A stretch of 64,000 nt of DNA, from contig NZ_JAFMPY010000001.1 of assembly GCF_017353515.1 (NCBI RefSeq), positions 124,001 to 188,000 on the forward strand, given 5' to 3'. Numbering within the stretch: the stretch's first letter is position 1; every line of letters begins with the position of its first letter. A model generated the notes under the pieces. It was not told where the DNA came from. It searched no databases and saw only the letters and a program-made list of their open reading frames with translations. Positions 15,664 through 24,014 of this stretch are shown here, in pieces. Both the position numbers and the translations under genes were made by a program. The DNA comes from Jiella sonneratiae. Its GTDB lineage: Bacteria; Pseudomonadota; Alphaproteobacteria; Rhizobiales; Rhizobiaceae.

Positions 15664-16635
15664 TCAGGCAGGCGGGTCGGGCGCCGCATCTCCCGGCGCG
15701 TCGTCGGCAGGCGGCTCCTTTTTGTCGGTCCCGGCCGTTTCGACCGCCGGGATGTCGGGATAGGACGGCGCCGGCGGACCGATGAAGCCGGCGCCGTCGG
15801 GGAGCGGCCGAACCAGCCGATAGTGCCGCAATTCCTCGGGCGTCAGGACGTAGAGGCTCGCCGACGGCGTTTCCATCGCCTTGATCCAGAGCGCCGGATC
15901 GACGCCCATCTCGGCGAGAAGCGTCTGGCACGCTGCCGTGGTCGCCTGGATCTCGGCGATCGAGCGGTCGACGGTGCTGAGAAGCCCCGGCTCGTCGCCC
16001 GAAACCGCGTAGACCTGATGCACGCCGACCCAGGAGCCGGCGCCGGCGCGCCGCGTCAGGCCGCCGGCGAGAACCAGCGGACAGGCCGAGGCGCAGTAGC
16101 CGTCGTCCGGCACGCGGGTGGAGATCTTCTGGCTGCGCAGGTCCCGCGCCATGGCGATCGCATCGGCCACCGAACCGCCGGGCGAATGGAGGTAGAGGGT
16201 GGTCACCTCGCGGGCCTGCGGCTCCGCCAGAAACTCCCGGAGGGCCTCTGCGGTGCCCGGCTCGATGCGGCCGATGGCGCTCGCCTCGCCCCCCGGCCCG
16301 ACGAAAAAGCGCATCGGTGCGGCCAGCGCCTCGCCCTCCACCGGCCCGTCATAGCCCGGCAGCGTCGGCACGCCGCGATCCGGGCCGACGGGCATCGTCT
16401 TCGGCAGATAGGGGCGGATCTGGTCGCCGGGCTTCGGCGGCCGCAGCGGCAGGGGCTCGGTGCGGCTGAGGCGCGCGCGCTCGGCCGAGGCATCGAGCAT
16501 CGTTTCGAAATCGAGCGCCACGAGCGCGACGGCGACCCCGACCAGGGCCAGGAAGACGAGGCGCAGGAGCGAGCCTTCCGGCAACGCCACGAACAGCCGC
16601 TCGATCCGGCCGGGCGGGGCCTCCTCGCCGATCAT
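15664..16635 (-). CDS. Membrane-anchored ClpP-fold serine protease-like protein
   Basis: The 323-residue protein has one membrane anchor (about 23-42), a Pro-rich spacer, and a ClpP/crotonase-type domain over about 105-290. HSPGGSVADAIAMARDLR resembles the oxyanion-hole strand of ClpP. GYCASACPLVLAGG places S183 as nucleophile, and VGVHQVY places H206 as base. Members with this layout are periplasmic, ATP-independent relatives of Clp and signal-peptide peptidases. Start 16635 is preferred because GGAGG lies eight bases before it; an ATG five codons upstream (16650) has no such site. The C-terminus is an acidic Pro/Asp-rich tail. The substrate is unknown. Confidence 0.75.
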   Translation of the reverse strand: MIGEEAPPGRIERLFVALPEGSLLRLVFLALVGVAVALVALDFETMLDASAERARLSRTEPLPLRPPKPGDQIRPYLPKTMPVGPDRGVPTLPGYDGPVEGEALAAPMRFFVGPGGEASAIGRIEPGTAEALREFLAEPQAREVTTLYLHSPGGSVADAIAMARDLRSQKISTRVPDDGYCASACPLVLAGGLTRRAGAGSWVGVHQVYAVSGDEPGLLSTVDRSIAEIQATTAACQTLLAEMGVDPALWIKAMETPSASLYVLTPEELRHYRLVRPLPDGAGFIGPPAPSYPDIPAVETAGTDKKEPPADDAPGDAAPDPPA

Positions 16636-16787
16636 CAGGCGGTCCTCCATCCGGAGAGCGGCCTCGCCGCCGCAGCCCCGAACGCAGGATGCGGCGGCGC
16701 TGCGCGCGGCGGGAAGGCCGCTTCAGCGAAGGCCCGGAACGGCGACGGGCCGCATCGTCCGGGAGCATGCCGGAGCATCGGCAGGGC

Positions 16788-18110
16788 TCACCGCGCCGCG
16801 GATTTCGGGAACGGCGTCGCCGTGCCGGGCCGATTGCGCTGGACGATGTCGTCCTCTTCGTCGTCCTCGGCCGGCGGCCCGACGATCTCGCCGTAATAGG
16901 GTGCCCCGTCTTCCCGCCCGCCGTCATGCTCGGCGGCGCGCAGGCGCTTCTGGATGCGCAGCGCGCGCATCATCTCGGCCGCGCTCATCTCGCCGACCTC
17001 GAACTCGTCGCCCTCCTCGCGCCGGATCACGTCCTGCACGATGCACAGGACGAAGATCAGCACGGCGGGCAGAAGGTCGATCGAGATCGCCCCCGCCCAG
17101 GAAGGCAGGAAGTCGCGGGCGTAGCGGATGACCGCTTCCGGCGCCGAGAGCGGCGTGAAGCGCAGCGCCTCGACCTTGGGACGGGCGAGGATCTCGTCGG
17201 CGGCCGTCGCCAGCGCCTGGCTCTGGGTCTTCACCGCCGCCTCGATGGTGCCGACGACGCGGCTCTGCCGGTCGCGCAGCTCCGCATCGGTGCCGTCGGC
17301 GATCGGGGCGATGAAGCTGCGGCCGAGATCCTCGGCGGCGCGGCGGACCGCCGGGGCGACCGAGGTCTGTTCCAGCGAGGTGATCAGCCCCGACAGCGCC
17401 ACCGCCTCTTCGCCATAGGCATTGGACCGCTCCGCGATCGGGCCGCGCGAGGACACCAGCTTGCGCATCGTCGCGAGATGCTGGCCGCCCTCCTCGAACA
17501 GCGTCTTCACCTGGGCGCGCGAGCCCTCGATCTCGGCCTGCAGGCCGGAAAGCTGGTTCGACATCTGGCGCAGCAGCTGGACCACCGTTCCCGACCCCGA
17601 GGTGCCGGTGAGGATGCCGGACCGCGCCTCCTGGTCGGAGAGTTCGGAGAAGCGCTGCGAGGCGAGCTGGATGTCCGGCAACAGGCTCTGGGCGGCGAGC
17701 GCGTTCTCGTGCGCCTCGTTGAGCTTCTGCTGGTAGGCCTCGGTGGTGACCGACAGGTGCTGCTCCAGCGCCGCGGCGCCGGCGAGCGCCGAGGCGTTGA
17801 GCCAGGAGGACATGGCGATGATCATCGCCGAGCCGAGCAGCATGGCGAGATAGAGCATGCCGCGGCCGCTGCGCACATGCGGCATGAAGCGCATGAGATA
17901 GGACCAGAAGGCGTAGATCGCGACGGAGACGGCGGAGGAATAGACGACGGCGCCGAGGAACACCGTCGTCTCGTCACCGTCGAGAAGCTCGCGCACGCCG
18001 AGATAAGTGTAGACGCCGCTGGCGAGGGCGAGGACGGAAAGCGTGATCCGCGTCGTCGCGTCGAGGCGCGAGACCTGGCCCCGCAAGGTGTAGGACTGCG
18101 ATGCACCCAT
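16788..18110 (-). CDS. Uncharacterised multi-helix membrane protein with central coiled coil
   Basis: The 440-residue protein has three predicted membrane segments near the N-terminus (about 22-38, 50-72 and 84-105). A long periplasmic-looking helical and coiled-coil region follows (about 110-325), then a fourth segment (about 335-360, SIDLLPAVLIFVLCIVQDV). The cytosolic tail is charged, with EDDEEDDIVQRN. I know no named family. The layout, a helical bundle between membrane segments, suggests a structural or sensory envelope role. A perfect CtrA-type box lies 58 bases upstream, suggesting cell-cycle control. The downstream ClpP-like gene is on the same strand, 152 bases away. Confidence 0.7.
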   Translation of the reverse strand: MGASQSYTLRGQVSRLDATTRITLSVLALASGVYTYLGVRELLDGDETTVFLGAVVYSSAVSVAIYAFWSYLMRFMPHVRSGRGMLYLAMLLGSAMIIAMSSWLNASALAGAAALEQHLSVTTEAYQQKLNEAHENALAAQSLLPDIQLASQRFSELSDQEARSGILTGTSGSGTVVQLLRQMSNQLSGLQAEIEGSRAQVKTLFEEGGQHLATMRKLVSSRGPIAERSNAYGEEAVALSGLITSLEQTSVAPAVRRAAEDLGRSFIAPIADGTDAELRDRQSRVVGTIEAAVKTQSQALATAADEILARPKVEALRFTPLSAPEAVIRYARDFLPSWAGAISIDLLPAVLIFVLCIVQDVIRREEGDEFEVGEMSAAEMMRALRIQKRLRAAEHDGGREDGAPYYGEIVGPPAEDDEEDDIVQRNRPGTATPFPKSAAR

Positions 18111-18167
18111 TTACGCGGGCTCCCCCTCACGGAACGACGCCGGACAGATCGTCGACGCACCAGGATG

Positions 18168-18182
18168 TTAACGGGAGATTAA
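18168..18182 (-). promoter_or_regulatory. CtrA-type box (TTAA-N7-TTAA)
   Basis: TTAACGGGAGATTAA is an exact match to the alphaproteobacterial CtrA consensus TTAA-N7-TTAA. It lies 58 bases upstream of the start of the coiled-coil membrane protein at 18110, a sensible position for a directly controlled promoter. A second TTAA half-site, GGTTAACC, lies near 18256. Confidence 0.55.
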
Positions 18183-18324
18183 GACTTTCCGTCGACCTGC
18201 GTAAGACGCGGGCGGCGGATTTCCCCGATGCCGGTTGCGTGACGGCCCGCCATGGTTAACCGCCGGGCCTGAGGTGCCGGCGCGGCGGCCGCCCTGCGCC
18301 CGGCGCATGGGACTTTCGGCCATT

Positions 18325-18339
18325 ATAGAAGCATTCTAT
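18325..18339. promoter_or_regulatory. Irr-box-like dyad (ATAGAA-N3-TTCTAT)
   Basis: ATAGAAGCATTCTAT has perfect six-base arms around a three-base centre. It resembles the rhizobial Irr/ICE motif TTTAGAA-N3-TTCTAAA but with mismatches in the outer positions. It lies about 60 bases before the -10 hexamer of the candidate small RNA. Iron control is a guess. Confidence 0.3.
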
Positions 18340-18347
18340 CGTGCGTT

Positions 18348-18380
18348 CGGCAAATGCCGTGCAATTTCCTGCATTTGCGG
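18348..18380. promoter_or_regulatory. Dyad operator candidate upstream of the small RNA
   Basis: CGGCAAATGC (18348-18357) and GCATTTGCGG (18371-18380) are inverted copies with nine of ten positions matching, separated by 13 bases. A -10-like TATGAT follows at 18401-18406. The geometry fits a regulator site overlapping the -35 region of a plus-strand transcript. Confidence 0.35.
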
Positions 18381-18400
18381 AGCCGTCAATCGAAATAAGC

Positions 18401-18582
18401 TATGATCTCCATGCATGGCTGGCATGCCGCTTCGCTCTTTGTTCAGCAATGTTGACGGACTAGTTTCAAACCGGTCGGACGCATCGGCTTCTCCTCCCTG
18501 TCGATCGGTCCGGCTGTTTCCTCCCATACGGTCTTTCGAGACCACGCTTCGCCGGGTTCTTCGGAACCCGGCTTTTTCTTTT
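18401..18582 (+). ncRNA. Candidate trans-acting small RNA with two CCUCCC anti-Shine-Dalgarno motifs
   Basis: There is no credible protein here, yet the plus strand ends in a textbook terminator (18551-18580) that no gene explains. Upstream of it, CGGAC (18476-18480) pairs with GTCCG and ATCG pairs with CGAT. This presents CTCCTCCCT (18492-18500) in a hairpin loop. A second CCTCCC lies in the unpaired linker at about 18530-18535. It is followed by a small GGTCT-TTCG-AGACC hairpin and then the terminator. Exposed CCUCC motifs ahead of a terminator define the alphaproteobacterial anti-SD small RNAs ('cuckoo' RNAs, CcsR and the alpha-r14 group). The left end is uncertain: a TATGAT -10-like hexamer at 18401-18406 would start transcription near 18413, but a shorter RNA from about 18470 is possible. 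Confidence 0.5.
18551..18580 (+). terminator. Rho-independent terminator of the candidate small RNA
   Basis: GCCGGGTTC (18551-18559), a TTCG tetraloop and GAACCCGGC (18564-18572) form a perfect stem, followed directly by TTTTTCTTTT. The T tract is only on the plus strand, so it does not serve the minus-strand gene ending at 18595. Confidence 0.9.
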
Positions 18583-18594
18583 GGGCGAGGCCGG

Positions 18595-19104
18595 TCAGGC
18601 TCTCCGAATCCGCGCTGCCAACCCTGGATAGGTCGCGGTCATGCGATGAAGTGCCTCGTCAACGGACAAATCGGTGAATTGCAGCGATATCGCAAGGCAC
18701 CAATTGTTCCGGAAAAGCCGATCTGTTTGGCTGGGCTCTCGTCGCAGCAGCCGCACCAGACGACGGTCTGGCTCGGCTTCCACAGCCACCACGTCGCCCC
18801 AAGGGATGAACCGGTCGCCAAACACCATGGGCGCACGCAGTCCGTCTTTTGACAGAACGGCACTGGTACCCGCCACGAACGTGCGGAGCCGGAGCAGCGG
18901 CAAGACGGTGACGACGGCGGCGACACTGCCAATGAGGATCGCGTCCACCAAACGACCCGACACCATGGGTGAGAACACGCCGGTCAGTCGTAGATAGAGA
19001 ACGCTCCACAGAAAGGCGGAAACCGTCAGGCAGCCGACGCAGAGGAGCAGCAAGGCTCCCCTGCGGATCGTAAACCTGTCGTTCTGTCCGACAGGTGTTC
19101 GCAT
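18595..19104 (-). CDS. Small membrane protein with PH-like cytosolic domain, unknown function
   Basis: The 169-residue protein has two membrane helices (about 16-38 and 50-73). A cytosolic domain follows (about 80-165) containing GLRAPMVFGDRFIPWGDVVA, which recalls the short PH-like domains of small bacterial membrane proteins (STM3941 type). The ATG at 19104 lies only two bases after the stop of the aspartate aminotransferase gene, so the two are surely co-transcribed. No enzymatic motif is visible. The link to amino-acid metabolism is by position only. Confidence 0.65.
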   Translation of the reverse strand: MRTPVGQNDRFTIRRGALLLLCVGCLTVSAFLWSVLYLRLTGVFSPMVSGRLVDAILIGSVAAVVTVLPLLRLRTFVAGTSAVLSKDGLRAPMVFGDRFIPWGDVVAVEAEPDRRLVRLLRREPSQTDRLFRNNWCLAISLQFTDLSVDEALHRMTATYPGLAARIRRA

Positions 19105-19106
19105 TC

Positions 19107-20381
<1,275 letters not shown>

Positions 20382-20552
20382 CTAGTCCCGACCGATAGAA
20401 GGCGCAAGCCGGCGCGAGCGGTCGCGGGCGGGAAGAAACGCCGCGGCGGGGCATCGGACGGGGCGACGCGGCCGGGCCGGGCGAAAGGCCTGTCGCGAGC
20501 CGGCCGCAGCGGGTAGGACACGGCATCCGACAGCGAAGAGGGTGCAAGACGC

Positions 20553-21626
20553 ATGAAGGTCTTCTTCTCGAAAACCCAGATGGACCACCGGCCGACGCAA
20601 TACGGCGTCCACGGCCGTCTGGTGCGGCCGCTGGAGAATCCGGACCGGGCCGCGACCCTGACGCAGAGCCTCGCCCGGCTGGGTCTTGCGATCGAGGAGC
20701 CGGCGGCGGCCGAAGCGGCGGCGATCGAGACAATCCATCCGGCGCATTACCGGGCGTTTCTCGAAACCGCCTTCGAGTGCTTCCAGGCGCTGCCGAATGC
20801 CGGGCCGGAGGTGCTGCCCAACGTCCACCCGTATTTCGCGACGGCCGTCCCCTATGGCGGCACGCCGCTCGAAAACGGCGCGCGGCCCCGGCCGAAGACG
20901 ACCGGCATCCTCGGCCAGGCCGGCTGGTATGTCGGCGATCTCTCCTGCGCGATGACCGAAGGCACCGCGCGCGCCGCCCTCGCATCGGCCGCGAGCGCCG
21001 TCGCGGCGGCCCGCGCCGTCTTGGCCGGCGAGGACGCGGCCTTCGCCCTCTGCCGGCCTCCCGGCCACCACGCCTATGCCGACCGGGCGTCGGGCTTCTG
21101 CTTCTTCAACAATGCGGCGATCGCCGCCGCGCTCTTGCGGGAGCGCTTCGACAAGGTGGCGATCCTCGACTTCGACACCCATCACGGCGACGGGACGCAG
21201 ACGATCTTCTATGCCCGCGGCGACGTCTTCTTCGGATCGGTCCACACCGATCCGTCGGCCTACTACCCGCATTTCCTCGGCTATGGCGACGAGACCGGCC
21301 ATGGCGAGGGCGAAGGCTGCAACCTCAACCGGCCGCTTGCCTTCGGCACCGGCGACGCCGGATACGTCGAGGCGGTGGTCGACATCGTCGCGGCGGCCCG
21401 GCGCTTCGGCGCCGAGGCGCTGGTCGTCTCGGCCGGGTGGGACGCCCACCGTGACGATCCGTTGTCGAAGCTTGCGGTGAGCGGCGCGGTCTATCCCCGG
21501 CTCGGGGAGATGCTGGGCGCCCTGAAGCTGCCGACGGTGATCGTCCAGGAAGGCGGCTATTCGCTCGCAGCCGTTTCGCAGGCGGCGCCCGACTTCGTCT
21601 CGGCCTTCATGAGCGCCCGGGGCTGA
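20553..21626 (+). CDS. Histone-deacetylase family enzyme, acetylpolyamine amidohydrolase-like
   Basis: The 357-residue zinc hydrolase has the arginase/deacetylase fold motifs. RPPGHHA carries H172 and H173 (charge relay). ILDFDTHHGDGTQ has zinc ligands D208 and H210, and SAGWDAH has D297. The opening MKVFFSKTQMDHRPTQY and the overall length fit acetylpolyamine amidohydrolases rather than acetoin-utilisation AcuC. Expected reaction is removal of acetyl groups from polyamines or related amines in the cytosol. The gene stands alone. A 15-bp perfect hairpin overlaps its stop codon. Confidence 0.9.
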   Translation: MKVFFSKTQMDHRPTQYGVHGRLVRPLENPDRAATLTQSLARLGLAIEEPAAAEAAAIETIHPAHYRAFLETAFECFQALPNAGPEVLPNVHPYFATAVPYGGTPLENGARPRPKTTGILGQAGWYVGDLSCAMTEGTARAALASAASAVAAARAVLAGEDAAFALCRPPGHHAYADRASGFCFFNNAAIAAALLRERFDKVAILDFDTHHGDGTQTIFYARGDVFFGSVHTDPSAYYPHFLGYGDETGHGEGEGCNLNRPLAFGTGDAGYVEAVVDIVAAARRFGAEALVVSAGWDAHRDDPLSKLAVSGAVYPRLGEMLGALKLPTVIVQEGGYSLAAVSQAAPDFVSAFMSARG

Positions 21627-21648
21627 CGCCGGCGGCGTCAGCCCCGGG
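21616..21648. terminator. Hairpin between convergent genes, overlapping the deacetylase stop codon
   Basis: Positions 21616-21630 and 21634-21648 form a perfect 15-bp GC-rich stem with a three-base loop. The stop codon TGA (21624-21626) lies inside the left arm. There is no T tract on either strand, so it may act as a bidirectional 3'-end stabiliser or a weak terminator between the convergent genes. Confidence 0.5.
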
Positions 21649-21687
21649 CGCCGGCCGGCCGCGGCCGACCGGCCCCGGCGCAACGGC

Positions 21688-22047
21688 TCACCGGTAGGAA
21701 ATCACCGGGCAGCCATGGAAGCGGGCGAAGCGCACCACCGCGTGGTGCCGGTGCTTGCGGCCGGCAACGGTGATCGAGCGATGGCTGACGTGGCGGACAT
21801 GGGCATGGCGCAGGCCGAAGCGCCGCGCCTTGTTGAGCGCGTGACCCGGCGTGCAGCCGCGGCGCGACCAGTGGCGGCCGTGATCGCGGCGAGCGTCGTG
21901 GCCGCGATGGCGGACGAACTCGATGCCGCCGCTGCCGATCGAGAGGGTGGCGCGGTATTCGGCGGCGGAGGCGGCGCTGGGCGCGGCGACTGCGGCCGAA
22001 CCGAGGGCGGCTGCGACGCACAGGGCTTTGGCGAATTTTCCGAACAT
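21688..22047 (-). CDS. Small secreted His/Arg-rich protein, unknown function
   Basis: The 119-residue product has a clear Sec signal peptide (MFGKFAKALCVAAALGSAAV, cleavage near ASAAEY). The rest is dense in histidine and arginine (RHRGHDARRDHGRHWSRRG, KHRHHAVVRF) and has only two cysteines in the mature part. It is probably a periplasmic basic protein; metal or nucleic-acid binding is possible but not shown. ATG 22047 is preceded by AAGGAG at ideal spacing. Comparable small exported proteins are frequent in Hyphomicrobiales. Confidence 0.7.
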   Translation of the reverse strand: MFGKFAKALCVAAALGSAAVAAPSAASAAEYRATLSIGSGGIEFVRHRGHDARRDHGRHWSRRGCTPGHALNKARRFGLRHAHVRHVSHRSITVAGRKHRHHAVVRFARFHGCPVISYR

Positions 22048-22226
22048 TGGGCTTCTCCTTTGGCTTCGCTCTCCTCGACGTCTTTCGTGCGCCGATGGGG
22101 AGAAGATGCCGAAAGGTGGGTGAACCCAGCCGGAATCCGACATTCACGTCGCATTCAGGCCAGCCGCGTCGCAGTGCCCGCGGTTGCGACCGCGCTTCCG
22201 CAAGGCCGGCCGGAGGGAACAAGACG

Positions 22227-22847
22227 TCAGCCGAGCCGACGCATCCAGAACTGCATCGGCTTGTCGGTCTCGGCCGTCTCGCCGATGTCGCGCCAGCGCA
22301 TGTGCGAGACGAGACCGTCGATCCGCCGGTAGCCGCGCTTCGTCCAGAACGCGTCGAGCGGCTGGTAGCCGCGCGGCTTCGCCGGGTGGTCGTGCGGCCT
22401 GACGACGCCGCAGAACGCCGCGACCGAACGGCCCTGGGCGCGGCCGGCGGCCTCTCGCGCCTCGAAGAACCGATGCCCGGCGCCCTGGCCGCGATATTCC
22501 GGAAGCAACACCGATTCGGAGAGATAGAACACCTCGTCCGGATCGACGCCCCCGCGCCGGAACGCCTCGGCGAGCTGCGGCTGATGGTCGCCGAGCGGCG
22601 CTGCCGTCGCGGCGCCGACGATCGTCCCGTTCCCGGCGCGGGCGATCACGACCACCGCACCCGGCGACCGCGCATAGGTCTCGAGGTAGCGCCGCTCATA
22701 GGCCTCGTCGCCGTCGTAGAGATAGGGATAGGCGCGGAAGACGGCGATCCGCAGCCGCGCGAGATCGCCGAGGACGGGGACGTTCGCCGCGCCCGAAAGC
22801 ACCTCGAAGGAGAGGCCCTTCCCGCCCGCCGGGGCCTCGCCCGTCAT
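22227..22847 (-). CDS. GNAT family N-acetyltransferase
   Basis: The 206-residue protein carries the acetyl-CoA pyrophosphate loop YRGQGAGHRFFEARE (about 118-132), after the preceding strand FYLSESVLLPE. These are the central features of GCN5-related acetyltransferases. The C-terminal HMRWRDIGETAETDKPMQFW is conserved in a subgroup of unknown substrate. Its ATG overlaps the stop of the SnoaL-like gene by four bases, so the two are translationally coupled. Confidence 0.85.
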   Translation of the reverse strand: MTGEAPAGGKGLSFEVLSGAANVPVLGDLARLRIAVFRAYPYLYDGDEAYERRYLETYARSPGAVVVIARAGNGTIVGAATAAPLGDHQPQLAEAFRRGGVDPDEVFYLSESVLLPEYRGQGAGHRFFEAREAAGRAQGRSVAAFCGVVRPHDHPAKPRGYQPLDAFWTKRGYRRIDGLVSHMRWRDIGETAETDKPMQFWMRRLG

Positions 22848-23257
22848 GGCCGGGAGACGGCCGCGATCCAGGCCTTCAGATTGTAGTAGGTGGTGACGCG
22901 GCAGATCCGGCCGTCCTCCAGCGCGAAGAACTGCCCGGCCGGGATGGAATAGGCCTGGTTCGTCGCCTCCGGCAGGCCGGGCGCCGTTTCGCGGTAGCGC
23001 CCGCGCACCGTGAACTCGGCCGCCGCGCGCGTGCCGTCATCCGACGCAAAGACGACGATGTCGGCGAGCGTCTCGTCATAGTGGCGGTGCATCGTCGCCA
23101 TGAACAGACGAAAGGCGTCCTTGCCGATCTCGCGTCCGCCTTCGTTGACGTCGTGGGCGACGTCCTCGTCGAGGAGCGACAGCATCGTGTCGACGTCGCC
23201 GCCGTTGAAGGCTTCGAGATAGCGACGGACGAGGGCTTCGGTCTCGCTGCGGGTCAT
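22844..23257 (-). CDS. SnoaL-like/NTF2-fold protein (ketosteroid-isomerase-like)
   Basis: The 137-residue protein starts with EALVRRYLEAFNGGDVDTML, the typical first helix of the NTF2/SnoaL fold. It contains TRAAAEFTVRGRY and AGQFFALEDGRICRVTTYYN near the end, a pattern shared by many polyketide-cyclase-like and dehydratase-like proteins. The fold is clear but the reaction is not. ATG 23257 has GGAAGGA six bases upstream. It is translated together with the overlapping GNAT gene. A 22-bp perfect palindrome lies about 55 bases upstream. Confidence 0.8.
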   Translation of the reverse strand: MTRSETEALVRRYLEAFNGGDVDTMLSLLDEDVAHDVNEGGREIGKDAFRLFMATMHRHYDETLADIVVFASDDGTRAAAEFTVRGRYRETAPGLPEATNQAYSIPAGQFFALEDGRICRVTTYYNLKAWIAAVSRP

Positions 23258-23311
23258 GGTGCGTCCTTCCGGCGGGGCTGCTGCGGCTCGGCCCCGCCTA
23301 CAGGATCGGCC

Positions 23312-23333
23312 GGAAAATCGAAATCGATTTTCC
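23312..23333. promoter_or_regulatory. 22-bp perfect palindrome upstream of the SnoaL/GNAT unit
   Basis: GGAAAATCGA-AA-TCGATTTTCC has ten-base arms around an AA centre. The site is far more AT-rich than its surroundings and lies between the lipoprotein stop (23397) and the SnoaL start (23257). It may be an operator or the terminator of the lipoprotein gene. Confidence 0.4.
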
Positions 23334-23396
23334 CGCGGCAACGCGCCGTCGAACCGGCGCATCGCGCCACCGCCCTTCTCTGGCACTCGCGACGCC

Positions 23397-23885
23397 TCAG
23401 CTCGAAACGCCGAACACCTCGGCGCAGCGCGAGAAGCTGAAGCCTTCCCCGTCGGTGTCGCGGCTGGTCCGGATATTGGTGATGATACCGCCGGCATCGG
23501 TGGTGATCTGCGCCTCGCAGCCGAGCTGTTCCGTCCGCGAGGGCGAAAGCAGCACCTTGCCCGGCGGGGTCGCGTCCATCGCCATGTTGCCGCCGATATT
23601 GATGATCGTCGAGCCGCGGCGCTTCTCTTCGTATTCCCGTTCCTGCTTGGTCATGTCGCGATATTGCGCGGACACCGTACGGACAGTCTCGCCGCCGCGC
23701 CAGGTGTAGACCGTTCCGCCGCTGTTCAGCGGGAAGGAGCTGCTGGGCGGGCCGTATTGCGAGAAGAAGGCGTCGCTCTGCTGGCCGATCCAGCGGCCCT
23801 GGATCGCCTGGTTCGCCTCCTCTGTCGTCGTGCAGCCGGAAAGAAGGCCGAAAGCCAGGATTGACGTCGTCGCGATTCGTTTCAT
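23397..23885 (-). CDS. Outer-membrane-type lipoprotein, unknown function
   Basis: The 162-residue protein has a lipobox LLSGC (C18) after a short hydrophobic signal, so it should be lipidated. The mature region includes WIGQQSDAFFSQYGPP and NSGGTVYTWRGG, a pattern seen in small alphaproteobacterial lipoproteins that precede SmpA/OmlA-like folds. No catalytic motif is visible. Two cysteines near the end (LGCEAQ and SRCAEVF) could form a disulfide. The start at 23885 is fixed by the signal; the upstream in-frame extension lacks one. Confidence 0.75.
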   Translation of the reverse strand: MKRIATTSILAFGLLSGCTTTEEANQAIQGRWIGQQSDAFFSQYGPPSSSFPLNSGGTVYTWRGGETVRTVSAQYRDMTKQEREYEEKRRGSTIINIGGNMAMDATPPGKVLLSPSRTEQLGCEAQITTDAGGIITNIRTSRDTDGEGFSFSRCAEVFGVSS

Positions 23886-24014
23886 CGGTTTCCCCCATCC
23901 GCGGTTGCTGCGCCCCCAGAGGCCGCCGGCAGCCGGGCTATTGGACGGGCGGGGACGGAAGTCCATGACTGAGCGTCTCAATCGAACGCCCGCGCGACGT
24001 GCGAGATCGACGCG

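Noticed and set aside
18336..18545. Minus-strand peptide containing LFRLTAPQMQEIARHLP, recalling the N-terminus of IS5-type transposases
   Set aside because: Only about 20 residues are similar, then a stop; no inverted repeats or further transposase sequence. Could be a tiny remnant but too weak to call, and it overlaps the small RNA candidate.
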